Assembly: GCF_011386835.1 (NCBI RefSeq)
Contig: NC_088791.1
Location: forward strand, 7,502,998 to 7,566,997
Length of the DNA stretch: 64,000 bases
Source: Chrysemys picta bellii
Taxonomy: Eukaryota > Chordata > Testudines > Emydidae
Direction of reading: 5' to 3'
Shown: in pieces, positions 55,430 to 64,000 of the stretch
Numbering within the stretch: position 1 is the first letter of the stretch
How the letters are laid out: each line of letters opens with the position of its first letter
The notes under the pieces: generated by a model
Database searches by the model: none
What the model was told of the DNA's origin: nothing
The model's input: the letters and a program-made list of their open reading frames with translations, nothing else
Made by a program: the position numbers and the translations under genes

Positions 55430-56080
55430 CCTGATAAAGGCCCAGTATGAGGCCTGAGGCCTGAACTAAAGTAATGGTCAAGACTTCGCTAACATAAAGC
55501 AAAGTTAAGCAGTGAGCCAGAGGCAGGCCCTGCTCACAGAAGCTGGCAAGGAAAGGGCTGATGTTGCATAAATATATATTCACCTAGCAAAGTTAAAGTA
55601 TAAACATGGTACCAAGACATACCATACGGGAACATTCCACAGATAACATGGAACAGGCCGACCCATCCCAATGACAGGGGCAAAAGGGTAAAATGATGGA
55701 TAGAGTTGTTTTGATCGAACCAACATGTACAAGGTGAGAGGCGGCACCTTACTACGTAGAGGGGTTGTACCTTGCTACGTAGAGGGGTTGCATCTCAATA
55801 CGTCAGGAGTGATGTGTAACTTGTTTGTACCTGTGTATAAGAATGTATCCCTGGGGTGGTGTCTTTGTCTGGCCACGGGGGCAGTAGAAAGTCCCGCCAC
55901 TGAGCCGGGTCCTTGCCAAGAGGCACTTTCTCATAGTATGCCCTGAATTAGGCTAAGAAACCTACAGGGAACTGCAATTGTGTCCAAGGTCGCAATAAAC
56001 CTAGTCGACGTGACTTTGCATCTTACTAGACTCTGTGGTTATTGGGGGTTCTCGTCGGGTTTGCTGTGTCAGCTATTTGC
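55430..56080 (+). repeat. Possible retroviral LTR fragment
   Basis: It contains repeats of CTACGTAGAGGGGTTG (near 55752-55790), an AATAAA near 56001 and a GTTATTGGGGG/TCTCG-type U5-like end. This looks like the U3-R-U5 layout of a retroviral LTR, but I cannot fix its boundaries or a duplication. It may be ordinary repeat DNA. Confidence 0.35.
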
Positions 56081-56389
56081 GCAAGGCTGGGGCAGCACAC
56101 AGAGGGAACAGACGCACGCAGCCGAGTGATATCAACATAGGAGAAAGCAGAGCACCACACCGGTAGCATCTGACAACAATCTGGATATTTAGATAGCAGC
56201 AGTGGCCAAGAATAAAGTTAATCTCTGTTTACGAAGAAGGTTGTTAACTTTTTTCCTAGTTACATATGCAACTTTAGCGCCCTCATGGCCAAGATGGAGT
56301 CTGGTCTGCAGGCAGCTCTGGCCAAGAGAAGGCGCGCTCAGGAATGCAACAAGAAAAATCTCTTCCACCCCAGGGGCACCTGTTACAAA
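56081..56389. other. No recognisable feature
   Basis: Non-coding sequence between two LTR-like tracts. Confidence 0.35.
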
Positions 56390-57038
56390 CCCCCCAGAGT
56401 GAACACACCCACCCACAGGAAAAGTACAGTGGATATAACAAGGGAAAGATTTATTTACAGAAGGATGAGAGGAGAAACACAGCAAGGGGAAATATAGGAG
56501 GAGCAGTAGAACAGGGCCTGCATCCAAGCCAAGGCCCCACGGGCCCAGCGGTAGCGCAGTCTTGGGTGCTCCTGGTCGTCTTCGGCGCCTGTGAACTTTC
56601 CCCAACAAACCCCTCCGGTGCCCTCTTCTGCCGCTCTCTGCAAAGCCGCACAGAGCGGCCACCTCCCCATTTAACTAGCTGCAGCCTCCCTCCTTGTTCC
56701 CAATGCAGAGTCCCAAGCCCCAGTACTCACAGCCCCATGCAGCTCTGGGCAGCCGTGATACTGGGTCCAGCTCCAGTCTGTCCTTCTCGGGCGATTCCTC
56801 CCTGCCATAGTGCTCCTCCTGGCTCCTGTCCTGGGGTGTCCCCGATCGGCCGCCCTGTCCTTCCCAGGCTTCAGGCAGGTTCTCTGCTGCTCCCTTTGGG
56901 AGGGCCTGCAGGCTGCTCTCCCTCGCCCTCTAAGCTCCAGCGCCACCCCCTGGGATTTCCCTCCTTTTTTCTTACGCTCACCCTCCCCCTAGGAAAAAGA
57001 TTTAAAAGGGCCCTGCTCTCTAAACCCCAAAGGGGTTA
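56390..57038. repeat. Possible LTR
   Basis: It starts TGTTACAAACCCCCCAG and ends ACCCCAAAGGGGTTACA, so its ends form an inverted repeat of the TG...CA type. No target duplication is visible, and it has no gene. A 240-codon open frame across it has low-complexity sequence and is not called. Confidence 0.4.
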
Positions 57039-57293
57039 CACATATCTTGCCATGGTCCATGCCTGATGGGAGTCTTACGATGCACTGTGGTGGCTCAGTC
57101 ACAGGGAGAGACTGTGGTGCATCATGGTAGACAGTGTAGTTGGGGAGTAAGGCACGTAAAGGAGAAAGGCAGCATGAGGGAACTGGAATTATAACTTCCT
57201 TGAGACGCGATGGCTGCTCAGTTGGACACAAAGATTGAAATATTTCATTTTCAGTCAACATTTTTGACTACACCGAACCAAAATTAAAATAAA

Positions 57294-57387
57294 AAGAAGA
57301 ACAGGAGTACTTGTGGCACCTTAGAGACTAACAAATTTATTAGAGCATAAGCTTTCGTGGACTACAGTCCACTTCTTCGGATGCTAT
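57294..57387 (-). repeat. Penelope-like pLTR fragment inside a retroviral LTR
   Basis: A single arm: AGAACAGGAGTACTTGTGGC to ATAAGCTTTCGTGGACTACA and CCACTTCTTCGGATGC. It interrupts the 3' LTR of the ERV on the minus strand. Confidence 0.75.
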
Positions 57388-57509
57388 GCACATATTCATG
57401 TTAAGCATGCGTCATTCATACCAGGCCTCAGTCACCTATACCATATTACATGGATATATGAATCACAATGTATATTGATGGGATATATATATATATATCC
57501 ATCCCAACA
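57388..57509 (-). repeat. 3' LTR start of the minus-strand ERV
   Basis: On the minus strand a polypurine tract (57521-57511) is followed by an LTR start TGTTGGGATGG from 57509. The LTR is then interrupted by the Penelope repeat. Its far end is not fixed. Confidence 0.6.
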
Positions 57510-57510
57510 T

Positions 57511-57574
57511 CCCCCCCTTGATACATGATTAATGCCATAATTATTGTATCCCTTTATAATTTTGCAAGCAATTC

Positions 57575-57616
<42 letters not shown>
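57511..57616 (-). other. ERV polypurine tract and TA microsatellite
   Basis: The polypurine tract reads CAAGGGGGGGATG on the minus strand at 57520-57508. An (AT)n run follows at 57580-57616. Confidence 0.6.
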
Positions 57617-57619
<3 letters not shown>

Positions 57620-57639
57620 TTGCTCCAAAACGTCTTGTC

Positions 57640-58240
57640 GCTTTCTTATTCAGCAATATAAACATAGCATAATAAAGGTTAACAAAATCATTAACACAAA
57701 GAATATGACAATAGAATGTAGCATTAAATTTAGAAGAGCTGTGAAACTGAGAGACCATCCTTTAAAAACATCATACCAATGAAAAATTGCCAATTCTTCC
57801 CCTTCTTTCTCCAATTTTAATATTTGACCATTGTGGATCAAAATGTTTATTTTTCCCAGCTGAGCAGACTTAGATACATCTTTTCCATATTGATGAAAGC
57901 GAAAAAGTCAGGCAATCAATTTTTCCTATTGTTTCCAATGTATTCCCAAATCAAAGGACCAGTCCACATCTTTTGGTTCCCAATTTCCTTTTTTTTTAAA
58001 AAGAGGACCTCGGTAAATAATTCGATTAATAATGACCTCTGTTACATTACATTTACATGACTCAATTGGGCCTTTTACTGCCATACTTCCCCAAAATACC
58101 TGTTTTTCAGCGGTTACCACACAAATACACCCGTTGCCTAAATCGAACACTCTTGTGTCATTAGAGGCTAAATATTGTATGGTACATTGTCTGCTTGAAT
58201 GGTTCAAATGACATCCCTCTAGGAACCAAGTTAGTTGTGG
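57640..58240 (-). pseudogene. ERV env transmembrane subunit, C-terminal part
   Basis: The minus-strand frames encode an ectodomain piece with several cysteines (58207-57926) and then a membrane-spanning hydrophobic run with a short basic Cys-containing tail (near 57650-57760). This is the layout of a retroviral TM protein end. A stop and frame change separate the two parts. Not functional. Confidence 0.6.
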
Positions 58241-58523
58241 GCAAACTCATTTACTTCGTCCCCAGTCTTCACAATGTTTCGTTAATTTTACTAATTTATT
58301 ATCTTCTTCTTGACTGAAGTGTGTCCCACTTACTTCTATTTGCTATAACTTTTCATTAATAATTATTGACAACACCCAGGCCTTTGCTGCTTTTCTTTGC
58401 GTCCCTGTGTTGTGTAACAGCATTCTGCCTTTCCACTCTCCCCTCAGAGTGGCTTGATCCCAATTAAACTCCATATATTTCTTCCATACTGCAATTCGTT
58501 GATTCCATATATGAGGATCTTTG

Positions 58524-59673
58524 TGTGAGGGGTTTGGTCACAGAGACTCCCTTGGGCCTGTCACCTAACATGCTGGAATTACCTCTGAGCCCATTTTCCC
58601 TGCCAGTTTGGGACTCCAGACCCTGCCTTGTTGAGCCAGACACGCTAGCCTGCTGCAACACAGACCCAGGTCTGGTCCATGCCCCCAAACTGCAGACTTT
58701 AACCAAAAACTGCTCAGCAGGTCACCTATCTCCAGCACCCTGACACTCAGTTCCCAATGGGATCCAAATTTTGCTCTGTATAAAGCTTATAAAGGGTAAA
58801 CTCATAAACTGTCCACCCTCTATAACACTGATAGAGAGATATGCACAACTGTTTGCTCCCCCAGGAATTAATCACTTACTCGGGGTTAATTAATAAGCAA
58901 AAGTGATTTTATTAAGTATAACAAGTAGGATTTAAGTGGTTTCAAGTAATGACAGACAGAACAAAGCAAGTCACCAACCAAAATAAAGCAAAACACGCAA
59001 GTCTAAGCCTGAAACTGATTTCAGGTACTATCTCATGCTCAGAGATGTTCCAATAAGCTTCTTTCACAGATTGGACTCCTTCCTAGTCTGGGCCCAATCC
59101 TTTCCCCTGGTACAATCCTTGTTAGTTCCAGCAGACATCTTAGGTGGAAAGCACGGGTGTTCTCATGATTGGGACACTTTTTGTTCTGTTCCACCCCCCT
59201 TTTACCTCTTTGGCACGAGGCGGGAATCCTTTGTCTCTCTGGGTCCACACCCCTCCTTCTAAATGGAAAAGCACCAGGTTTAAGATAGATTCCAGTATCA
59301 GGTGACATATTCACATGTCCTATGAGACCCCAGACTCCATTCTTCCAAGACTGGCTGCACACACCCAGGAAGGTTTGCAAGTAAACAGACCATTTACAAC
59401 CAATTGTCCTAGTCAATGGGAGCCATCAAGCTTCCAAACCACCATTAATGGCCCACATTTTGCATAATTACAATAGGACCTCAGCGTTATACATCACATT
59501 CCTAGTTTCAGATACAAGAATGATACATTCATACAAATAGGATGAACACACTCAGTAGATTATAAGCTTTGTAATACCTTACAAGAGACCTTTTGCATAA
59601 AGCATATTCCAGTTACATTATATTCATACTCAGAAGCACATTTCCATAAAACATTATGGAGTGCAATGTCACA
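58524..59673. repeat. Solo LTR inside the ERV env region
   Basis: 1150 bp starting TGTGAGGGGTTTGG and ending CAATGTCACA, flanked by a perfect 5-bp duplication CTTTG (58519-58523 and 59674-59678). It inserted after the ERV. No internal genes. Confidence 0.88.
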
Positions 59674-59755
59674 CTTTGAACCACTCAAAAGGCCATTGCC
59701 CATTACTTAACAGATTAACCATTCTCTCTATGTATTGTATGCCATAAATTTGTGT

Positions 59756-60116
59756 CTATACACATCGTATTGCTAGTACAGTTTTATTGTCAATCTCAGA
59801 CACACCAAATAGATTTACATTTAGAGACATTTTCAAGGCTTGGGCTTGTTTCAACTGGAGTTCCACACTTCTTATTCCTTGTTCCGATAATGCACCAAAA
59901 TTTTGTGTCACATGTGTCTGTATAGCCCCCAAAAACTTACCCAAAGATGACATTTTCCCTTGTAACGTCTCAATATCAAATGAGTTTAAAACTCCAGCTC
60001 TATCACCAATACTACCTATGATATATTCCCCTATACCTCTCTTATTTCATATAGTCCTGTCTCCCCACTGTTGTTGCCACACTTGTAAACCAAATCTCTT
60101 TTTCTCCGAGGCTTAA
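59756..60116 (-). pseudogene. ERV env transmembrane fragment, N-terminal side
   Basis: The minus strand encodes a heptad-like, Gln/Leu-rich segment (for example LQLKQAQALKM) following KMSSLGKFLGAIQTH, as in the helical region of a retroviral TM subunit. It lies within about 120-200 nt of the RNase H end, so integrase and the surface subunit are deleted. Identification as env is inferred from order and composition. Confidence 0.5.
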
Positions 60117-60230
60117 CACTTCATCTACCAGGGGTGCTTCTTCAACTAACTTCGGTTTCTGGAAGTGGGCATTCATGCTCCTCTCCTTCCTTCAGGAGGG
60201 CATACGGTAACATCATTGCTTGTCATTCTC

Positions 60231-61452
60231 CTAAGTAACATCTCTGCTAGTTAACATCAAGGTCCCTTGGGCCATCCTGGCATTCAATACTCCTTTCCCC
60301 TGCAGTTTCCCTGATAAAATATACTTCAGGGAAGAGTGAGAGGTTGTGCCAGTAGTCAAAGCAAAAGCTTCAATGGCCCACACAGCAGCTAAACATTCTC
60401 TTTCACAGATACCAAACTGCTGCTCCGTAGGGGTTAATCTTCTAGACTCATATGCTACTGGTATTAACTTTCTGTCCATTTCCTGCATTACTTGTTTTAA
60501 ATGACAGAAAGTGTTTTCTTGTTCGGGCTCCCACTCCCATTCTACTTTCTTTTTTAGTAAACGCCACAAGGGTCCAGTTATAGCGGCAACATTCCAGATG
60601 TGTTTCCTTAAATAGCTAAACCCTCCTAACATCACCTCAACACGTGAGAATCTTCTGGCCTTGGTAAATTCATTAATGATTTCACCTTTTGTTGATCTAC
60701 CTGAATTCTTTGTTCCCCTAGGGAAATAATTCACTCTCCTCTGCACTAGCTGGGCTCTCTCTTTATTAGCCTGGAAACCCGTTTCCTGGATGAGTCTCAG
60801 CACTTTTTTAGTCCGCTCAGCAGTCACCTCCTCTTCAGTGTCCCCCCACACTAATATGTCGTCTACATATGAGGTGACTTTCTCCCGATCCTCTTTGAAT
60901 AATTAATCCAACATTCGCACCGCCTGGTGGTGCGCAATAGCCAGAGTGCAGTGTGGGCCCTGGGGAATTCTTTTTAAAAAGTACTGTTGTCCCTTAAACT
61001 AAACGCAAAGCGGGCCCAAGAATTGGGATGCAATGGGATAGCGAAAAAACAATTTGCCAAATCTATGACAGAGAACCATTTAGGGGACCCCTGTATTCTT
61101 GCCATCATACTACTATTGGTGCCATGGGGGGGAGCTTTATTAATTTATCTAAAATCACTGTCAATCTCCAATCTCCTAAGGCTTTTAATACGGGCCAAAT
61201 TGGGCTATCGTATGCGGACTTCCCCTTTTCAGTCACTCCCTGTTGTTCTAACGATTCAATTATTTTCTCAATTCCTGCCTCTGCTTGCACAGGAGATTTA
61301 TGTGGTCTCTGTGGTGGCATTTCGTCCCCCACAATTTTAATACACGCTTTGATTTTACCGCATTCTGCTTTATTCTTAATCCATACATCGGGCAACTCCT
61401 TTACCCATATCCTGTTGATCCAATATAATCTTCTCCACTGTGTCTGAAGCAC
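60231..61452 (-). pseudogene. ERV reverse transcriptase and RNase H
   Basis: The RT active site YVDD is at 60869-60858 (frame SYVDDILVWGD). Upstream, RT sequence (61452 to about 60870) is interrupted by stops. RNase H follows with VAYESRRLTPTEQQFG and ERECLAAVWAI and ends abruptly near 60231. It would copy viral RNA to DNA, but it is broken. Confidence 0.78.
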
Positions 61453-61901
61453 ATGTTCTTGGAATGTACCCGGGTGTCAGGACACTTTCGGTCCAGCTGG
61501 GCACACACCACAGAATTCCATGAGTTAAATCCAAAACTAACCGATTCCTCTTCAAAAAAGGAGTCCGCAATATTACTGGCTCAGCTGCCTGATCTATCTG
61601 GAGCATTTGTTCTTTACAACAAAAATCCCCCACTCTCTCTGGGTATAGCTATTTCTACTGAAGGATACTTTTTTCCTGTCACTCCTGCCCCAATAAAGGA
61701 GGCTGCTGTAATGATCTCTGACACATATCGAGTCAAATCACAACCTCTGTTTACAAGATTTACACCCACCCCACTATCCAATAGGGCATCTTTGGGGCCA
61801 TTATCTCCCACAATGACAGTTGTCCTAGGCCTCCCGTTTGAATCCCATCGTAATCTCGTTACCATCTCCCACTCCTGAGGGCCCATTTCCAGTGGGAGCA
61901 A
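61453..61901 (-). pseudogene. ERV protease
   Basis: The active-site motif ALLDSGVGVNLV lies near 61795-61760, and a conserved C-terminal segment (RNRLVLDLTHG) near 61540. It is in frame with upstream gag, separated by one TAG at 61918-61920 on the plus coordinates. A frameshift interrupts it near 61630. Confidence 0.75.
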
Positions 61902-61919
61902 CTTGTCATCGGGGCTTCC

Positions 61920-62757
61920 CTACAGAGCAGGTTTCTCTGAATCCTCAGTTTGCACAGCTACAAGCTTTTTCTGCTCCTTAAACATTTCTTTTTCCATCCT
62001 TTGCATTTCTTTGATCAATTCATCAGTATGGCTCCCATTCCACTTATCCATATCGACTCCCCTCAATTTCAAATACCTCCAAGTGATATTCTGAATCACA
62101 TCTGCTCCCTTCTGGGGCTCATTTTGATGATTCCGTCCTCTACCTCCTTGGGGTGGGGTGTTTTGTCCTCTACCTTGACCTCTTTCTCTCTCACGGTATC
62201 CTGATCTATAAGCACTCTCATCTGAATATGTTATTGCTTCAACAAAAGGTACTCTGGGTTTCAATCCTTCTACCTGGCTTCCCGCTTTCATCATTCATTG
62301 GCATACTATCCAGTGCATCCATAACAATTAACCCCTCATCCAGGGCTGCTTGATTCATCAAATTAGTAGACACAGCTAATAAATTTCTGTCCAATCCCTC
62401 AAACACATCATTCCAAAATCCCCTCCGATTCAAATCAACTGCCATCAGACAATCAGCTGTGACATGTCTGGTGACCTCCATCCTGGAATTAGTCACTGGT
62501 TGTATTTCTCCAGCCAATAATCCCCATGTTATTCTCCTTAACAGGTAATCCCTGGGTGAGTCTCCAAGCTTCATGTAATCTGCACTGGAGAACACCGTCA
62601 TGGGTCTTTGATCTATCTCTTTCCCTAACCGCATAATAAATCGTGGTATCAATTGGTGTGCTTCTGGCTGCCTGTCCAAAGCATTTTTCACCTGATCTAC
62701 TGCCTGTCTAATCTCTCCAGTGGTAGCTGCCCTGATTAACCGATAAGATTCACTCAT
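61920..62757 (-). pseudogene. ERV gag, central and C-terminal part
   Basis: The frame 62757-62239 resembles a capsid region, then a shift near 62260 leads into 62294-61920. The C-terminal part has an Arg/Gly-rich box (RERERGQGRGQ, GGRGRNHQ). I see no CCHC zinc knuckle. It ends at TAG followed by GGA. Confidence 0.65.
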
Positions 62758-63005
62758 ATTTAAGTTCTCTTCATTCTGCCCACTGTACTAGCTATGTAGC
62801 TACATTTTTCATATTTGCTAGGCCTAATGACTTTACCATCAACTGTAAGTATGACTAACTCGCAGGAGTTATTTGTGTCTGCTCTGACCGTATTGCCCCC
62901 ACTGTATCCTTAATAGCGATGTCCCTTCTATCACTGCTACCAACTTTTCTGGCTTAGGCTCTCCCGGCCAGTTTCTTATTTCTTCCCTCAACTTAGTATA
63001 AAGCC

Positions 63006-63212
63006 AGGTTTCAGAGTAGCAGCCGTGTTAGTCTGTATCCGCAAAAAGAAGAACAGGAGTACTTGTGGCACCTTAGAGACTAACAAATTTATTAGAGCAT
63101 AAGCTTTCGTGGACTACAGCCCACTCGAAGAAGTGGGCTGTAGTCCACGAAAGCTTATGCTCTAATAAATTTGTTAGTCTCTAAGGTGCCACAAGTACTC
63201 CTGTTCTTCTTT
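63006..63212. mobile_element. Penelope-like pLTR hairpin with perfect 82-bp arms
   Basis: Arms 63043-63124 and 63133-63214 are identical inverted repeats with an 8-bp loop (TCGAAGAA). The flanks TTAGTATAAAGCC (62993-63005 and 63213-63225) are a 13-bp target duplication. It interrupts the ERV gag region. Arm identity argues for a recent insertion or recent formation. Confidence 0.88.
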
Positions 63213-63554
63213 TTAGTATAAAGCCCCTCTCGAGGTTGGTCAAATTCCCTTTTGACCCCCTCGCGGATCCTCTCCAAACCAAATATCATTGGAATCCAAA
63301 TCTCTCTTTTTGACACACAGTCTCAACTTGCAGCTCCTGTATTTTCACTTGCTTTTTCAATGCTGCTATAGTTTCCTGGCACCCACCATGAGAAAGGCTA
63401 GTAATCACCTCTTCCGTTTCCTTACGCAAATTTCAAATGAACTGTTTCATTCCTATCACTTGATGGTCTAATTTATCTTTGTCTGCTTTAATCTCTTCCC
63501 AATCCGTCATTCTTTTCTCCAATTCCCTATTTTGTTTCCCCATTTGTTCTGAGT

Positions 63555-63908
63555 TTACAATATCTGTGCCTGCCTCACTTCCCGCTCCAAATTTTCCTGG
63601 CAAGTTTTGAAATTCTCTTGTAATATTTGTAACGCTGCACAGATTCCCCCGTTACATGCAATTGCCCTTTTCACAGCTTGCCACAACAGCCATACTACAG
63701 CTGTTTGCTTTTTACTGGCATTAGGCTTGTACAGCTGTACATATTTCTCAAACATGTTTTCTAAGGTATCAAATATTACATATGGTTCCACTGCACCTTC
63801 CATCCAAATGCAATAATCTCCTTCTCCAACAGAAGAGGCTTTAACTTTAGTCCACTGGGGTGCCTTTCCCATCCCTTTACTTCTCTTCTTAAACAGTGTT
63901 TTAAACAT
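63555..63908 (-). pseudogene. ERV gag, N-terminal matrix-like part
   Basis: A 118-codon minus-strand frame starting MFKTLFKKRSKGMG, basic at its N-terminus as in matrix proteins. The second residue is not Gly, so no myristoylation signal is visible. It is separated from the rest of gag by decayed sequence and the hairpin insertion. Confidence 0.5.
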
Positions 63909-64000
63909 TATTAATTACACTACCACCACATGGTATTTCCCCACGCGTTTTTTTCTCTCGCAAATTTCACAAATAAAGAGTCACCCTTATTAGTCTTAAA

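Larger units (their letters stand above)
57509..63908 (-). mobile_element. Endogenous retrovirus, class I-like, damaged
   Basis: On the minus strand the order is gag (63908-61920), protease (61901-61453), reverse transcriptase and RNase H (61452-60231), then a short env transmembrane remnant and its C-terminus (60116-57640). Integrase and the surface subunit are missing. gag and protease share a frame separated by one TAG, and the RT active site is YVDD; both are class I (gamma/epsilon-like) features. It is split by a solo LTR (58524-59673) and a Penelope hairpin (63006-63212). The 5' LTR lies past the right edge of the window. Confidence 0.8.

Noticed and set aside
56344..57066. A 240-codon plus-strand frame in the LTR-like tract.
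   Set aside because: No domain and low-complexity Pro/Ser sequence. It overlaps several other open frames in the same GC-rich stretch.
57524..57782. An 85-codon frame with an Ile-Tyr repeat.
   Set aside because: It is the (AT)n microsatellite translated.

Overview
The window is vertebrate nuclear DNA, most likely from a turtle. It has a host gene with short GT-AG exons, CR1 LINE tails, tRNA-headed SINEs with a CR1-like tail, MIR-type SINEs, hAT families, DIRS retrotransposons, Penelope-like repeats and endogenous retroviral sequence. Nothing in it is prokaryotic. Species assignment is inference from repeat content.

The only host gene I can support is IL15RA (interleukin-15 receptor alpha), + strand, about 5.7 to 28.4 kb. 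The sushi-domain exon is at 5685-5879, a short Pro/Thr exon at 13003-13089, a long Thr/Ser/Pro stalk exon at 14071-14463, a split transmembrane segment at 25439-25468 and 26352-26412, and the cytoplasmic-tail exon with the stop codon at 28209-28377. Two more phase-compatible exons (13816-13869, 17493-17681) are candidates. The signal-peptide exon is not seen and probably lies left of the window. Splice phases agree across all accepted exons.

The introns and 3' flank are filled by mobile elements. 7.08-12.99 kb is a decayed DIRS element ending 10-12 nt before an IL15RA exon. 18.4-24.1 kb is a Gmr1-type Ty3/gypsy element with integrase encoded before reverse transcriptase and a SCAN-like gag. 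32.69-38.94 kb (- strand) is a second, nearly intact DIRS element with open reading frames of 1496 and 954 codons overlapping for 1.86 kb. 42.02-44.92 kb is a decayed autonomous hAT element whose termini match non-autonomous copies elsewhere in the window. 45.6-47.4 kb is a CR1 LINE. 47.4-50.3 kb is a second hAT transposase split by a solo LTR. 57.4-63.9 kb (- strand) is a damaged class I-like endogenous retrovirus, split by a solo LTR and a hairpin repeat.

A recurring repeat, found at six places, is the terminal repeat (pLTR) of Penelope-like elements. One copy is attached to a GIY-YIG endonuclease remnant, and two copies keep the sequence core of a hammerhead ribozyme. The other notable points are the young DIRS element with its conserved overlapping frame, the DIRS terminus used as part of an IL15RA splice acceptor, the unusual gypsy pol order, and the hAT parent with related short copies in the same 64 kb. 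All calls come from reading the sequence. No database search was run.
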